This document shows, one piece after another, positions 26,653 to 36,048 of a DNA stretch of 64,000 nucleotides. The stretch's first letter is position 1, and every line of letters begins with the position of its first letter. The stretch comes from Pseudomonas bharatica CSV86 (lineage in GTDB: Bacteria; Pseudomonadota; Gammaproteobacteria; Pseudomonadales; Pseudomonadaceae). The DNA lies in the NCBI RefSeq assembly GCF_000319305.2, contig NZ_AMWJ02000001.1:744001-808000 (forward strand), read 5' to 3'. Position numbers and translations under genes: made by a program. Under the pieces are notes generated by a model. It was not told the DNA's origin. It was given only the letters and a program-made list of their open reading frames with translations, and did no database searches.

Positions 26653-26785
26653 TATCGGACACACGTGGAGGGATGCCCGTAAGACCGAAGCGGCCGGGAA
26701 GGTTCGCTATCAGGGATGAACTGATTGGTTAGCCTGCGTATACTGGCGGCCTTGTTCAAATCAGGCTGATTCGCGGAGCGTCTGC

Positions 26786-27877
26786 ATGTCCGGCAATACC
26801 TACGGCAAGCTGTTCACTGTCACCACCGCTGGCGAAAGCCATGGTCCGGCGTTGGTCGCCATTGTCGATGGCTGCCCGCCGGGCCTGGAGATTTCGCTGG
26901 AGGATCTGCAGCGCGACCTCGACCGGCGCAAGCCCGGCACCAGCCGCCATACCACCCAGCGCCAGGAAGCCGACGAGGTGGAAATCCTGTCCGGGGTGTT
27001 CGAAGGTCGCACAACCGGCTGCGCCATCGGCCTGCTGATCCGCAATACCGACCAGAAGTCCAAGGATTACTCGGCAATCAAGGACCTGTTCCGCCCGGCC
27101 CATGCCGACTACACCTACCACCACAAGTACGGTGAGCGCGACTACCGCGGCGGCGGTCGCAGTTCCGCACGGGAAACCGCCATGCGCGTGGCCGCCGGCG
27201 CCATCGCCAAGAAATACCTGGCCAGCCAGGGCATCCGCATTCGCGGCTATATGAGCCAGTTGGGTCCGATAGAGATTCCGTTCAAGACCTGGGACTCGGT
27301 GGAAGAGAACGCCTTCTTCAGCCCCGACCCGGACAAGGTGCCGGAACTGGAGGCCTACATGGACCAGTTGCGCCGTGACCAGGACTCGGTCGGCGCGAAG
27401 ATCACCGTGGTGGCCGAAGGCGTGATGCCGGGCCTGGGCGAGCCGATCTTCGACCGTCTCGACGCCGAGCTGGCCCATGCGCTGATGAGCATCAACGCGG
27501 TCAAGGGCGTGGAAATCGGCGCCGGTTTCGCCTGTGTTTCCCAGCGCGGTACCGAGCATCGCGACGAACTGACCCCGGAAGGCTTCCTCAGCAACAACGC
27601 CGGCGGCATCCTCGGCGGGATTTCCTCGGGCCAGCCGATCGTCGCCCACCTGGCGCTGAAGCCGACCTCGAGCATCACCACCCCGGGTCGCTCCATCGAC
27701 AAGGACGGCAATCCGGTCGACGTCATCACCAAGGGCCGTCACGATCCTTGCGTGGGCATCCGCGCCACGCCGATCGCCGAGGCCATGATGGCGATCGTGC
27801 TGATGGACCACCTGCTGCGCCATCGCGGGCAGAACGCCGATGTACGGGTGAGCACGCCGGTACTGGGCCAGCTTTGA
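26786..27877 (+). CDS. aroC: Chorismate synthase
   Basis: AroC converts EPSP to chorismate with reduced FMN, the final shikimate pathway step. The 363-residue protein carries the signatures [18 protein letters not shown], the [20 protein letters not shown] loop and [17 protein letters not shown]. Full length and intact. An MFS gene follows 37 bases later in the same direction, as in other pseudomonads. Confidence 0.97.
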   Translation: MSGNTYGKLFTVTTAGESHGPALVAIVDGCPPGLEISLEDLQRDLDRRKPGTSRHTTQRQEADEVEILSGVFEGRTTGCAIGLLIRNTDQKSKDYSAIKDLFRPAHADYTYHHKYGERDYRGGGRSSARETAMRVAAGAIAKKYLASQGIRIRGYMSQLGPIEIPFKTWDSVEENAFFSPDPDKVPELEAYMDQLRRDQDSVGAKITVVAEGVMPGLGEPIFDRLDAELAHALMSINAVKGVEIGAGFACVSQRGTEHRDELTPEGFLSNNAGGILGGISSGQPIVAHLALKPTSSITTPGRSIDKDGNPVDVITKGRHDPCVGIRATPIAEAMMAIVLMDHLLRHRGQNADVRVSTPVLGQL

Positions 27878-27914
27878 TGCACTGCTTCATCCCTTGCGCC
27901 ACGGCTCGCTAGCC

Positions 27915-29060
27915 GTGGCGCTTCCTTACTGGCGGCTGTCCAGTTTCTATCTGTTCTATTTCGCCCTGCTCGGCGCCACCGCGCCGTTTCTGGCGTTGTA
28001 TTTCGACCATCTCGGTTTCTCCAGTGCACGGATCGGCGAGCTGGTCGCGATCCCCATGCTGATGCGCTGCGTGGCCCCCAACCTGTGGGGCTGGCTGGGA
28101 GATCGCAGCGGCCAGCGCCTGCTGATCGTGCGCTTGGGGGCGTTATGCACCCTGGGCAGTTTCGCCCTGATCTTCGTCGACAAGAGCTATGCCTGGCTGG
28201 CGCTGGTGATGGCGCTGCATGCGTTCTTCTGGCATGCCGTGCTGCCGCAGTTCGAGGTCATCACCCTGGCGCACCTGCAAGGCCAGACCGGGCGCTACAG
28301 CCAGGTCCGCCTGTGGGGCTCGATCGGCTTCATCCTCACCGTGGTCGGCCTCGGCCGGCTGTTCGAGTGGCTGAGCCTGGACGTCTACCCGGTGGCGCTG
28401 GTGTGCATCATGGCCGGTATCGTCTGCGCCAGCCTGTGGGTGGCCAATGCACAGCCTGCGGAGCACGCCGAACTGCCTTCCAGCGGCGGCTTTCTCCAGC
28501 AACTGGGCCGTCCCGGCGTGCTGGCCTTCTATGCCTGCGTCGCCTTGATGCAACTCAGCCATGGTCCGTACTACACCTTCCTGACCCTGCATCTCGAGAG
28601 CCTCGGCTACAGTCGCGGCATCATCGGCATGCTGTGGGCCCTGGGCGTGCTGGCGGAGGTGCTGTTGTTCGTGGTGATGAGCCGGATCCTGGCGCGGTTT
28701 TCCCTGCGTCGGGTGTTGCTCGCCAGCTTCCTGCTGGCGGCACTGCGCTGGTGGCTGCTGGGCGCGTTCGCCGAGCATCTGCTGGTGCTGTTGCTGGCGC
28801 AACTGATGCACGCGGCGACTTTCGGCGCGTTCCATGCGTCCTGCATCGCCTTCGTCCAGCGCAGCTTCGGCGCACGCCAGCAAGGTCAGGGCCAGGCGTT
28901 CTACGCGGCCCTGTCCGGTACCGGCGGCGCGCTTGGTGCGTTATACGCGGGCTACAGCTGGAAGGCCCTGGGGCCGACCATCACCTTTAGTATTGCCAGC
29001 GTCGCGGCGCTGGCCGCAGCCGTTATCATTGCGGCCCGGTTGAAAGAGGACGCGGTGTAG
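27915..29060 (+). CDS. MFS transporter (HcaT-like)
   Basis: This ~381-residue carrier has 12 helices and belongs to the MFS group of nucleoside/3-phenylpropionate-type permeases (YWRLSSFYLFYFALLGATAP at the N-terminus, LWGWLGDRSGQR as motif A, RLWGSIGF in helix 5). The start is uncertain: GTG 27915 gives MALPYWRLSS, which fits homologues, while TTG 27894 is also in frame; neither has a good ribosome binding site, so translation may be coupled to aroC. The substrate is unknown. Confidence 0.85.
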   Translation: MALPYWRLSSFYLFYFALLGATAPFLALYFDHLGFSSARIGELVAIPMLMRCVAPNLWGWLGDRSGQRLLIVRLGALCTLGSFALIFVDKSYAWLALVMALHAFFWHAVLPQFEVITLAHLQGQTGRYSQVRLWGSIGFILTVVGLGRLFEWLSLDVYPVALVCIMAGIVCASLWVANAQPAEHAELPSSGGFLQQLGRPGVLAFYACVALMQLSHGPYYTFLTLHLESLGYSRGIIGMLWALGVLAEVLLFVVMSRILARFSLRRVLLASFLLAALRWWLLGAFAEHLLVLLLAQLMHAATFGAFHASCIAFVQRSFGARQQGQGQAFYAALSGTGGALGALYAGYSWKALGPTITFSIASVAALAAAVIIAARLKEDAV

Positions 29061-29098
29061 CGTTCTTCCCCAGCTTTCGAAAGATCAGGAGTTGCCCC

Positions 29099-29647
29099 TT
29101 GAGCATCCTCAGCGTTTACCACCAGTCCACCCCCGATACGCCGAACAAGGTCCTCACCCATGCCGACGATATCGCCACGACCCTGGCCGAGCAGTGCGTG
29201 CGCTTCGAGCAGCGCGAGGTGACGCAGAGCATTCGCCCCGGGACGGTCGAGGCCGAGGTGACCGCCAGCCTGGGCGAGCAAATACAAGCCATGCGTAGCG
29301 AGTTTTGCGCAACCGTGCTGGAAGTGCTCAGTGTCAATCCGGAGCATCCGCAAAAGGAAGAACTGCGTGCCGGCCTGATCGATGAGCGCACGCATGCGAG
29401 CGACGATGTGCGTTTCTTCGTCAGCGGGCGTGGGCTGGTGAACATTCGCATCGGCGAGTATGTCTACGGATTGATCGGTGAACGCGGTGATCTGCTGATT
29501 GTGCCGGCGGGCGTGGCACAGTGGTTCGACATCGGTGAGCAGCCGAACCTGGTGCTGGTGCGGTTCTTGAGCAAGGAAGGGGAGAGGGCCCGGTTGACCG
29601 GAGACAAGGGTTCCCTCGACTATCCAGGCTTGGATGACACGTTTTAA
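29099..29647 (+). CDS. Acireductone dioxygenase-like cupin with degenerate metal site
   Basis: This 182-residue protein aligns along its whole length with acireductone dioxygenase of methionine salvage (LSVYH, PDTPNKVLTHADDIA, ELRAGLIDER, DDVRFFVSGRG, LIVPAGVAQWFD). The metal ligands do not survive. The EHxHxxxE motif reads E96-R-T-H-A-S-D-D103, and the late His before WFD is Gln141, so two of the four ligand positions are lost and Glu has become Asp. It probably cannot bind the iron or nickel normally. No other salvage genes (mtnB, mtnC) are present nearby. TTG 29099 follows AGGAG with good spacing. Confidence 0.8.
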   Translation: MSILSVYHQSTPDTPNKVLTHADDIATTLAEQCVRFEQREVTQSIRPGTVEAEVTASLGEQIQAMRSEFCATVLEVLSVNPEHPQKEELRAGLIDERTHASDDVRFFVSGRGLVNIRIGEYVYGLIGERGDLLIVPAGVAQWFDIGEQPNLVLVRFLSKEGERARLTGDKGSLDYPGLDDTF

Positions 29648-29661
29648 AGCATTTGGCAGGG

Positions 29662-29740
29662 ACTTTGTGGGAGCGGGTTCACCCGCGATCGCGTTAGTGG
29701 CTTCACCGACGCAATCGCGGGTGAATCCGCTCCCACAAGT
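29662..29740. repeat. REPIN (type A)
   Basis: The imperfect arms from ACTTTGTGGGAGCGGGTTC (29662) and GAATCCGCTCCCACAAGT (to 29740) are paired through CACCCGCGATCGCG and CGCAATCGCGGGTG inner stems. It separates two converging genes. Confidence 0.88.
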
Positions 29741-29758
29741 TTCCGTGTTGCTTGTTCT

Positions 29759-30031
29759 TTAGCGGTAGGTCGGCAAGGCAAAGCGCTGCTGGCTTTGCAG
29801 CATCGAAATCACCGGCAGCTCACTGGCCTGTTCGGCCAGGTCACGGCGAATCGCGCTGATCGCCCACGACAGTTGCTCGGCGTTGTGCAGTTGGGCGTAG
29901 GACAGGCAACGCTTGGTCTGCTTGCCGTCCGCAGCGCGCAAGGTCAGCAGGATGCCGCCGTCAGGGCGGGCCTGGGTGGTGACTTGGTAGGCGGAGAATA
30001 CCGAGGCGAATTTTTCCTGAATGAGGTCCAT
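29759..30031 (-). CDS. DUF3509-like small protein
   Basis: This 90-residue cytoplasmic protein (MDLIQEKFASVFSAYQV, then SYAQLHNAEQLSWAISAIRRDLAEQ and ELPVISMLQSQ) matches the Pseudomonas-restricted DUF3509 family from memory; the function is unknown. ATG 30031 has AAGGAG eight bases upstream and is preferred over the GTG/ATG codons further out. The upstream region carries a cluster of TGCAA/TTGCA repeats. Confidence 0.82.
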   Translation of the reverse strand: MDLIQEKFASVFSAYQVTTQARPDGGILLTLRAADGKQTKRCLSYAQLHNAEQLSWAISAIRRDLAEQASELPVISMLQSQQRFALPTYR

Positions 30032-30150
30032 ATCAGCTCCTTGGCTGTGGGTGGCAGACATGGAGTGATAGTTGCAGCCGGCGTGCCAGCTTCAATGCAA
30101 TAAAAAATCCTTTTAAATCAATAGCTTGTCAATGATGGCAATAAACGCCT

Positions 30151-30196
30151 TCGTGCATCGTGCAAGGTCGTGCAATTTGCACAGTGCAATTTGCAA
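30151..30196. repeat. Cluster of TGCAA/TTGCA half sites
   Basis: Within 46 bases TGCAA occurs three times and TTGCA twice, plus a TGCAT. They include the near palindrome TGCAATTTGCA twice and the exact dyad TTGCAC-A-GTGCAA centred on 30183. It sits between the divergent DUF3509-like and ankyrin genes, so it may be an operator; the regulator is unknown. Confidence 0.45.
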
Positions 30197-30292
30197 GATC
30201 ATCTTTCCCATTGACTGGATGGAATTATTCCCGGGCTTTACGGATCAATCCCTGACAAACAATTTGGCTTTGTGCCGTCCAGGAGGTTCCTA

Positions 30293-30814
30293 ATGTCCGA
30301 CCAGCAACCCGTCAGCATGAGTGCCGATGAGCAGCAGGCCTTTGCCGAAGAGGTTTTCGAGCGTGCTCGCCAGGGTGATGCCGGCATGCTTCGGCGCTTG
30401 CTGGAAAAAGGCCTGCCGTCCAATCTGCGCAACCACAAGGGCGATACCCTGCTGATGCTCGCCAGTTACCACGGCCATCTCGATGCTGTTCGGGTGCTGC
30501 TGGAGCATGGCGCCGATCCGTTGCTGGCCAACGACAACGGCCAGCTGCCGGTCGCGGGGGCGGCGTTCAAGGGCAATCTGGAGATGGTCCGCCTGCTGGT
30601 GGAACATGGCGGTGACGCCGATGCCGCCGCGGGCGACGGGCGTACCGCATTGATGATGGCAGCGATGTTCAATCGGCTTGCCATCGTCGATTACCTGCTC
30701 GAACAGGGCGCCGACCCCACCCGTCGCGATGCTCGTGGCGCCGATGCCCTGGCCTCGGCGCTGACCATGGGCGCCACGGAAACCGCCGCGCGGCTGCGAG
30801 CGCTGGCCGACTGA
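30293..30814 (+). CDS. Ankyrin-repeat protein
   Basis: This 173-residue protein consists of about four ankyrin repeats (KGDTLLMLASYHGHLDAVRV, NGQLPVAGAAFKGNLEMVRL, DGRTALMMAAMFNRLAIVDY) after a helical N-terminus. There is no signal peptide, so it is a cytoplasmic protein-protein interaction module. ATG 30293 has a perfect AGGAGG upstream. A gene of unknown function follows 51 bases later on the same strand and may be cotranscribed. In other pseudomonads similar small ankyrin genes neighbour catalase, but none is present here. Confidence 0.88.
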   Translation: MSDQQPVSMSADEQQAFAEEVFERARQGDAGMLRRLLEKGLPSNLRNHKGDTLLMLASYHGHLDAVRVLLEHGADPLLANDNGQLPVAGAAFKGNLEMVRLLVEHGGDADAAAGDGRTALMMAAMFNRLAIVDYLLEQGADPTRRDARGADALASALTMGATETAARLRALAD

Positions 30815-30865
30815 CCCGGTGGCGGCTATCCTTGCCGCCTTTTTTCCAGCATCCGGGAACGTCCC

Positions 30866-31396
30866 ATGAAAAACCAACTGGCCGAACTGATCGGCAAGAT
30901 CAGCTCCGGCTGCATGTCCGAACAGGATATCCAGCGCATCGCCGAAGAAGCGGCCCAGGCCTATGCCGATCCGGAAGGTTTCCTCGCTGCCAACCCGGAT
31001 ATCAATTACGACGACACGTTCCCCATTCCCCTGGGCGAATGGGTAGTAGTCGGCAGCCTGCCCGATACCGTGCTGTTCCAGGCCGACACCTACGAAGACC
31101 TGTTCGCCGCCATCGTCGCTTCCTTCGACAAGAGCGTGCCGTTCAATTTCAAGCCCAGGCAACTGGCCAAGGTCGAGGCACTGACTGCCCTAAACCGCAT
31201 CCAGGTGCAGATGGGCAGCATGAACAAGGAAGCCGGTGGCTACGTGCTGGTCAACTTCAGCCAGTTGCTCGACGATGAACTGCAGATGGTCCTGGTCTGC
31301 GGCGACGACCTGGCGCGGGTGCTGGAGCTCTGCGCCGAGTTGAACATTGCCGCCGCGCCGGCCCTGGAAGCGCTGAGGGTTGCGGTGCACATCTGA
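30866..31396 (+). CDS. Conserved-looking protein of unknown function
   Basis: This 176-residue acidic soluble protein is not recognised. Visible features are an N-terminal helix pair (NQLAELIGKISSGCMSEQDI), a central beta-rich region (PIPLGEWVVVGSLPDTVLFQADTYEDLF, given here in part) and a helical C-terminus with QLLDDELQMVLVCGDDLARV. There is no signal peptide or membrane segment. It follows the ankyrin gene in the same direction and converges on the ZIP transporter. Confidence 0.7.
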   Translation: MKNQLAELIGKISSGCMSEQDIQRIAEEAAQAYADPEGFLAANPDINYDDTFPIPLGEWVVVGSLPDTVLFQADTYEDLFAAIVASFDKSVPFNFKPRQLAKVEALTALNRIQVQMGSMNKEAGGYVLVNFSQLLDDELQMVLVCGDDLARVLELCAELNIAAAPALEALRVAVHI

Positions 31397-31406
31397 CGGC
31401 AGCCCG

Positions 31407-32342
31407 CTAGCCGAGAGCCGTATCGAGGAACATCATCACCGCGAAGCCACCCATCAGGCCGAGAGTTGCCGAGGTCTGATGGCCATTGCGGTGGGTTTCC
31501 GGGATCACTTCGTGGGACACCACGAAAATCATCGCACCGGCCGCCAGGCCCATGCTGACCGGGTAGGCGAGGGCGAAGCCGCTGGAAATGCCCAGGCCGA
31601 TCACTGCGCCAATGGGCTCCATCACCCCGGAACCGATCGCCACCAAGGCGGCTTTCAGGCTCGACAGGCCGGTGGCGCGCAAGGCCAGGGCCACCGCCAG
31701 GCCTTCGGGAATGTCCTGGATGGCGATGGCGCTGGTCAGCGGCAGGCCGACGTTGAGATCGCCATTGGTGAAGCTCACGCCAATGGCCATGCCTTCCGGC
31801 AGGTTGTGCAGGGTGATCGCCAGGACAAACAGCCAGACCCGGTTGATGCGTTCCGATTGCGGCCCGCAAGGGCCGGTGCTCTCGTGTTCATGGGGCGTGA
31901 AGCGGTCTAGGCCAAGCATCAGCAGCACGCCCAGACCCATGCCCAGCACGACCGTCAGCGCTGCGAGCGGGCCGTTTCCGGTGATCTCGCGGGCGGCATC
32001 GAGCCCCGGGAGAATCAACGAGAAGGAGCTGGCGGCGAGCATCATCCCGGCGGCAAAGCCGAGCATCACATCCTGGGTACGCGAGCTGACCTCACGCAGG
32101 ATCACCGCCAGCACTGCGCCGAGGGCGGTGGCGGAAAAACCGGCGAGGCCGCCGAGCATGGCCATGTGCAGGTTTTCCTGATGATCGCCGTGGATGGCGT
32201 TCCACGCACTGGCCCCCATCAGCCACAACACCGCCAGCAGGCTTAGGCCTAGGCCGGCGCTGAGCCACGGCGATGCTTGTGCCTGTTGCAGCCAGGCACC
32301 AGGGAGCGAAGCGGGGGCGGATGAGGCATGGGAAGGGGGCAT
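31407..32342 (-). CDS. ZIP-family divalent metal transporter
   Basis: This 311-residue inner-membrane transporter has eight predicted helices. The two metal-binding helices carry the ZIP signatures HNLPEGMAIG and QDIPEGLAV, where Gln replaces the usual Glu/His in the second, and a His-containing loop (PHEHES) precedes them. It probably imports or balances Zn or Fe. ATG 32342 follows GGAGATTC; upstream in-frame codons add only an unlikely Cys-rich leader. Confidence 0.88.
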   Translation of the reverse strand: MPPSHASSAPASLPGAWLQQAQASPWLSAGLGLSLLAVLWLMGASAWNAIHGDHQENLHMAMLGGLAGFSATALGAVLAVILREVSSRTQDVMLGFAAGMMLAASSFSLILPGLDAAREITGNGPLAALTVVLGMGLGVLLMLGLDRFTPHEHESTGPCGPQSERINRVWLFVLAITLHNLPEGMAIGVSFTNGDLNVGLPLTSAIAIQDIPEGLAVALALRATGLSSLKAALVAIGSGVMEPIGAVIGLGISSGFALAYPVSMGLAAGAMIFVVSHEVIPETHRNGHQTSATLGLMGGFAVMMFLDTALG

Positions 32343-32466
32343 GCAGGAATCTCCAGAACAATTGCAAGCGAGTGTAACCAAGGCCTCGGAACGCCGATGA
32401 AACAAGCGCGTCTATAAGGCCGATAGCCAGCTATTCTTTGCTACAGCTTGAATTGGGAGTTTCAAC

Positions 32467-32658
32467 ATGGGTTCGACGTTCAATGGCCTTGCCGGCCTGG
32501 TCATCCTCGCCCTCGACATCTGGGCGATCCTTAATGTGGTCAAGAGCAGCGCCGGTGGCGGAGCCAAGGTCCTGTGGATCCTGCTGATCATCCTCCTCCC
32601 CGTGCTCGGCCTGATCATCTGGGCCATCGCCGGGCCGCGCGGCGACGTTCGCATCTAG
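32467..32658 (+). CDS. PLDc_N (phospholipase D N-terminal) small membrane protein
   Basis: This 63-residue protein has two transmembrane helices (LAGLVILALDIWAILNVV; AKVLWILLIILLPVLGLIIWAI) and the end motif IAGPRG, typical of the PLDc N-terminal domain that also begins cardiolipin synthases. It is a stand-alone copy of that anchor with no catalytic domain; the role is unknown. GGGAG precedes the ATG. Confidence 0.85.
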   Translation: MGSTFNGLAGLVILALDIWAILNVVKSSAGGGAKVLWILLIILLPVLGLIIWAIAGPRGDVRI

Positions 32659-32901
32659 CGTGAAAACACCACGCTAGCGCAACGTCCCGGTTTTGCACGC
32701 GGATTTGTGTTGGCCGGGCAACCCGGCTAGCCTGATCCGCGCTTTGCGTTGCCTCAACGAAATTTTCACAATCGATTGCGGACAATCGCGCGCGCCTTTA
32801 CCCATCCGTCCAGTGGCTGGCCATCCGGAAATCCTCTCGGAGCGGCGCCGCCTGGCGTCGATGTGCTTTCTATAACCAGAATTCCAGGGACCTTCCATTT
32901 C

Positions 32902-34962
32902 ATGGCTAAAACGGACGCCTCGCGCCTGCAACCGACGGTCAAATCACACCTGCTCTATACCTTCCTGTGCGGCCTGGTGATCATGCTGATGCTCAGCGCC
33001 GTGCGCTTCGCGCTGCTGGTCTATAACCGCGACATGATCGGCGACACACCCTATTCGACGGTTGCCGAAGGCTTCTTAAACGGCCTGCGCTTCGACCTGC
33101 GGGTGGTGGTGTACCTGAGCATTCCGTTGCTGCTGGCAATCCTCAGCGCCCGGGCCATGGCGGCTCGCGGGCTGTTCCGCCTGTGGTTGACCATCGCCGG
33201 CAGCGCAACGCTGTTCCTCGGCCTGGTGGAGATGGACTTCTATCGCGAGTTCCACCAGCGCCTGAACGGCCTGGTATTCCAGTACATCAAGGAAGACCCC
33301 AAGACCGTTTCCAGCATGATCTGGTACGGGTTCCCGGTGGTTCGCTACCTGCTGGCCTGGGTCGCCGGCACGGTGATCATGAGCCTGGCATTCAAGGCCA
33401 TCGATCGCCTGACCCGGCCCCGCGGCCAGTACCAGAGCAACCTTGCCGGGGTGCGCAGCGTTGCGCCGTGGTATGTGCGCGGCGTGGTGTTCTTCATGAT
33501 CCTGCTGGTGGCCGTGGTCGCCGCCCGTGGCACCTTGCGCCAGGGGCCGCCGATGCGCTGGGGCGATGCCTTCACTACCGATTCCAACTTCGTCAACCAG
33601 TTGGGCCTGAACGGCACCCTGACCCTGATCGATGCGGCCAAGAGCCGTTTCTCCGAAGACCGCGACAACATCTGGAAAGCCACCCTCGATCCGCAGGTTG
33701 CCCAGCAGACCGTGCGCGAGATGCTGCTGACCCCAAACGACAAGCTGGTCGATGCCGACAGCGCGGCGATCCGCCGTGACTTCACCCCGCCCGCGGACAA
33801 GACCCTGCCAATCAAGAACGTGGTGGTGATCCTCCTCGAGAGTTTCGCCGGACACTCGGTCGGCGCCCTTGGTGGCAAAGGCAACATTACCCCGTACTTC
33901 GACAAGCTGGCCGAGGAGGGCCTGCTGTTCGACCGCTTCTTCTCCAACGGTACCCATACCCACCAGGGCATGTTTGCTACCATGGCCTGCTTCCCAAACC
34001 TGCCGGGCTTCGAATACCTGATGCAGACCCCGGAAGGCGGCCACAAGCTCTCCGGTCTACCGGCGCTGCTCAGCGCCCGCGACTACGACGACGTGTACGT
34101 GTACAACGGTGATTTCGCCTGGGACAACCAGTCCGGTTTCTTCGGCAACCAGGGCATGACCACCTTCATCGGCCGCAACGACTTCGTCAATCCGGTCTTC
34201 TCCGACCCGACGTGGGGGGTGTCCGACCAGGACATGTTCGACCGCGGCGCCCAGGAACTGGCGCACAACTACGGCAAGAAGCCCTTCTATGCGCTGCTGC
34301 AGAGTCTGTCCAACCACACCCCGTACGCGCTGCCGAAGAACCTGCCGGTCGAGCCGGTAACCGGTTTCGGGCGTCTCGACGAGCACCTCACGGCGATGCG
34401 CTACTCCGATTGGGCCTTGGGCCAGTTCTTCGAAAAGGCGCGCAAGGAGCCGTATTTCAAGGAGACGCTGTTCGTCATCGTCGGCGACCATGGCTTCGGC
34501 AATGCACAGCAGGTCACTGAACTGGACCTGGGCCGCTTCAATGTTCCGCTGCTGCTGATCGCTCCTGGCATCCAGGAAAAATTCGGCAAGCGTGACCACA
34601 CCGTGGGCACCCAGATCGATATCGTGCCGACCATCATGGGCCGTCTTGGTGGCGAGACCCGTCATCAGTGCTGGGGACGCGACCTGCTCAACCTGCCCGA
34701 GGGCGACCAGGGCATCGGCATGGTCAAGCCGTCGGGCAGCGAGCAGATCGTCGGCTTGTTCCAGGGCGATCAGTTGCTGATCGAGTCCAAGGACATGGAA
34801 CCGCGGCTGTACCGTTACCAGGTGGGCAGCGAGTTCAAGGCCGAGTTGATCGATGGCCCGCAGAAGAGCGAAATGCAGAAGAAGCTTGAGGCCTTCATCC
34901 AGACGGCCACCAAGAGCCTGCTGGATAACACTGCGGGTGTGGTCCACGGTATTCCGGACTGA
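32902..34962 (+). CDS. LTA synthase-family sulfatase-fold transferase
   Basis: This 686-residue inner-membrane enzyme has an N-terminal membrane domain of about five helices (residues 17-240) and a C-terminal periplasmic sulfatase-fold domain. The latter has VVVILLESFAGHSVG (metal site), the nucleophilic Thr in SNGTHTHQGMFAT and GDHGFGN. In Gram-negatives this family transfers phosphoglycerol or phosphoethanolamine groups to glucans or lipids. ATG 32902 starts the soluble leader before helix 1; an upstream start at 32749 is unlikely. A strong terminator follows. Confidence 0.88.
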   Translation: MAKTDASRLQPTVKSHLLYTFLCGLVIMLMLSAVRFALLVYNRDMIGDTPYSTVAEGFLNGLRFDLRVVVYLSIPLLLAILSARAMAARGLFRLWLTIAGSATLFLGLVEMDFYREFHQRLNGLVFQYIKEDPKTVSSMIWYGFPVVRYLLAWVAGTVIMSLAFKAIDRLTRPRGQYQSNLAGVRSVAPWYVRGVVFFMILLVAVVAARGTLRQGPPMRWGDAFTTDSNFVNQLGLNGTLTLIDAAKSRFSEDRDNIWKATLDPQVAQQTVREMLLTPNDKLVDADSAAIRRDFTPPADKTLPIKNVVVILLESFAGHSVGALGGKGNITPYFDKLAEEGLLFDRFFSNGTHTHQGMFATMACFPNLPGFEYLMQTPEGGHKLSGLPALLSARDYDDVYVYNGDFAWDNQSGFFGNQGMTTFIGRNDFVNPVFSDPTWGVSDQDMFDRGAQELAHNYGKKPFYALLQSLSNHTPYALPKNLPVEPVTGFGRLDEHLTAMRYSDWALGQFFEKARKEPYFKETLFVIVGDHGFGNAQQVTELDLGRFNVPLLLIAPGIQEKFGKRDHTVGTQIDIVPTIMGRLGGETRHQCWGRDLLNLPEGDQGIGMVKPSGSEQIVGLFQGDQLLIESKDMEPRLYRYQVGSEFKAELIDGPQKSEMQKKLEAFIQTATKSLLDNTAGVVHGIPD

Positions 34963-34987
34963 TTTCCCGAGCATTGGCTAACCCAAG

Positions 34988-35016
34988 GACCCCGGCATTG
35001 CCGGGGTCTTTTTTTT
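34988..35016 (+). terminator. Rho-independent terminator after LTA synthase-like gene
   Basis: The perfect nine-base stem GACCCCGGC/GCCGGGGTC with a three-base loop is followed by eight T residues, 25 bases after the stop codon. Confidence 0.92.
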
Positions 35017-35106
35017 AGCTGCCGGTTGGATGAAAAAACCGGAACAACACCCACTGGCCAAGGTCAACGGAAGGTAGGCCGTACTTCCATTCGAGGACAA
35101 CGCCAG

Positions 35107-35343
35107 ATGAAAGAGTGGGAAATCACTTTCGTGGACCAGAAGGGCGAGCGCACCGCGTTGCTGTTCGCTTGCGAAAACCGCCCGAGCATCGAAGACGCTG
35201 CGCGGCAGGTAAGGGGCCACCTGTTCCCGATCATGGACGAGCTCGACCTCAACGATTTCCAGGACCGCGCTGAAAGCCCTACTGCCAAGTGGCTGAAGGA
35301 GCAGAGCGGAGTGGTCATCACCGGCATCACTGAAATGCCCTGA
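35107..35343 (+). CDS. Small soluble protein of unknown function
   Basis: This 78-residue acidic protein (MKEWEITFVDQKGERTALLF, helix SIEDAARQVRGHLFPIMDEL, then QSGVVITGITEMP) has a plausible alpha/beta fold. No family recognised. ATG 35107 has GAGGAC upstream. It is followed by a perfect hairpin at 35343-35376. Confidence 0.7.
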   Translation: MKEWEITFVDQKGERTALLFACENRPSIEDAARQVRGHLFPIMDELDLNDFQDRAESPTAKWLKEQSGVVITGITEMP

Positions 35344-35376
35344 GCGTCAGGCTGGCGATGTGCCCAGCCTGACGCT
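35343..35376. terminator. 13-bp hairpin, terminator-like
   Basis: AGCGTCAGGCTGG at 35343-35355 pairs perfectly with CCAGCCTGACGCT at 35364-35376. No T-tract follows, so it may be a Rho-assisted stop or an RNA-stabilising element. Confidence 0.55.
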
Positions 35377-35514
35377 ACGCTGAACACATGGTCGTCGTTT
35401 TTCCGGCGCCGGCCGTTGCCGTCGTTACATCCGCTCGAGACCCCGGCCGCAAGGTAAACGGGGTGGCGTGAACGCGCCGAAAGTCTATCCATCGTGATTG
35501 AGGAGGACGATTCA

Positions 35515-35844
35515 ATGAGCAACCTGTACGAAGACATCAGCAGCATCGTGCTGCGCCGCATGAAAGAAGGCGGCTTCGATTTCACCCAAATCCATCCCAT
35601 CGAGTTTTACGCGGTATTCCCGGACGAGGAACGGGCGCGCAGGGCTGCAGGCAAGTTTCGTGGCGAGTCGCTGTGTGCCTCGGTGCACGAGAGCGACGAA
35701 GGTTGGCAACTGGAATTGCAAAAGATCATGTACGCCACCCATGGCGGGATCGGCGAATTCGAGCATGATTTCGAAGCAGTGATCCGGCCCTTGGGTGGTG
35801 AGGCCCAAGGCTGGGGCGTCAAGCAGGAGCGTGTGCTGACCTGA
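35515..35844 (+). CDS. RraB-like ribonuclease E inhibitor domain protein
   Basis: This 109-residue protein resembles the RraB family (EFYAVFPDEERARRAAGKFRG in part, HESDEGWQLELQKIMYATHG, GEFEHDFEAVIRPLGGEAQGWG). RraB binds RNase E and changes its activity in enterobacteria; the assignment here rests on the GWQLELQKIMYATH and GGEAQGWG segments. ATG 35515 follows GAGGAGG. Confidence 0.75.
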   Translation: MSNLYEDISSIVLRRMKEGGFDFTQIHPIEFYAVFPDEERARRAAGKFRGESLCASVHESDEGWQLELQKIMYATHGGIGEFEHDFEAVIRPLGGEAQGWGVKQERVLT

Positions 35845-36048
35845 AACCCGTTCCGGGGCGGCGCCTGGCGCGGCCCCGGATTCACCCGCGCTTCGCAATG
35901 AAGCGTACGCCCCATAGGCGTAGCGATAGCTGCACAAGTCTGGTGCGGTCTCTTTCCTGAATCTTTGCAACCGCTTGATTCACAAGCCTTATTGTTGCTG
36001 GCACGGGCTTTGCGATATTCCTTGGGCACGGGTGACAAGGAGTTCGGC

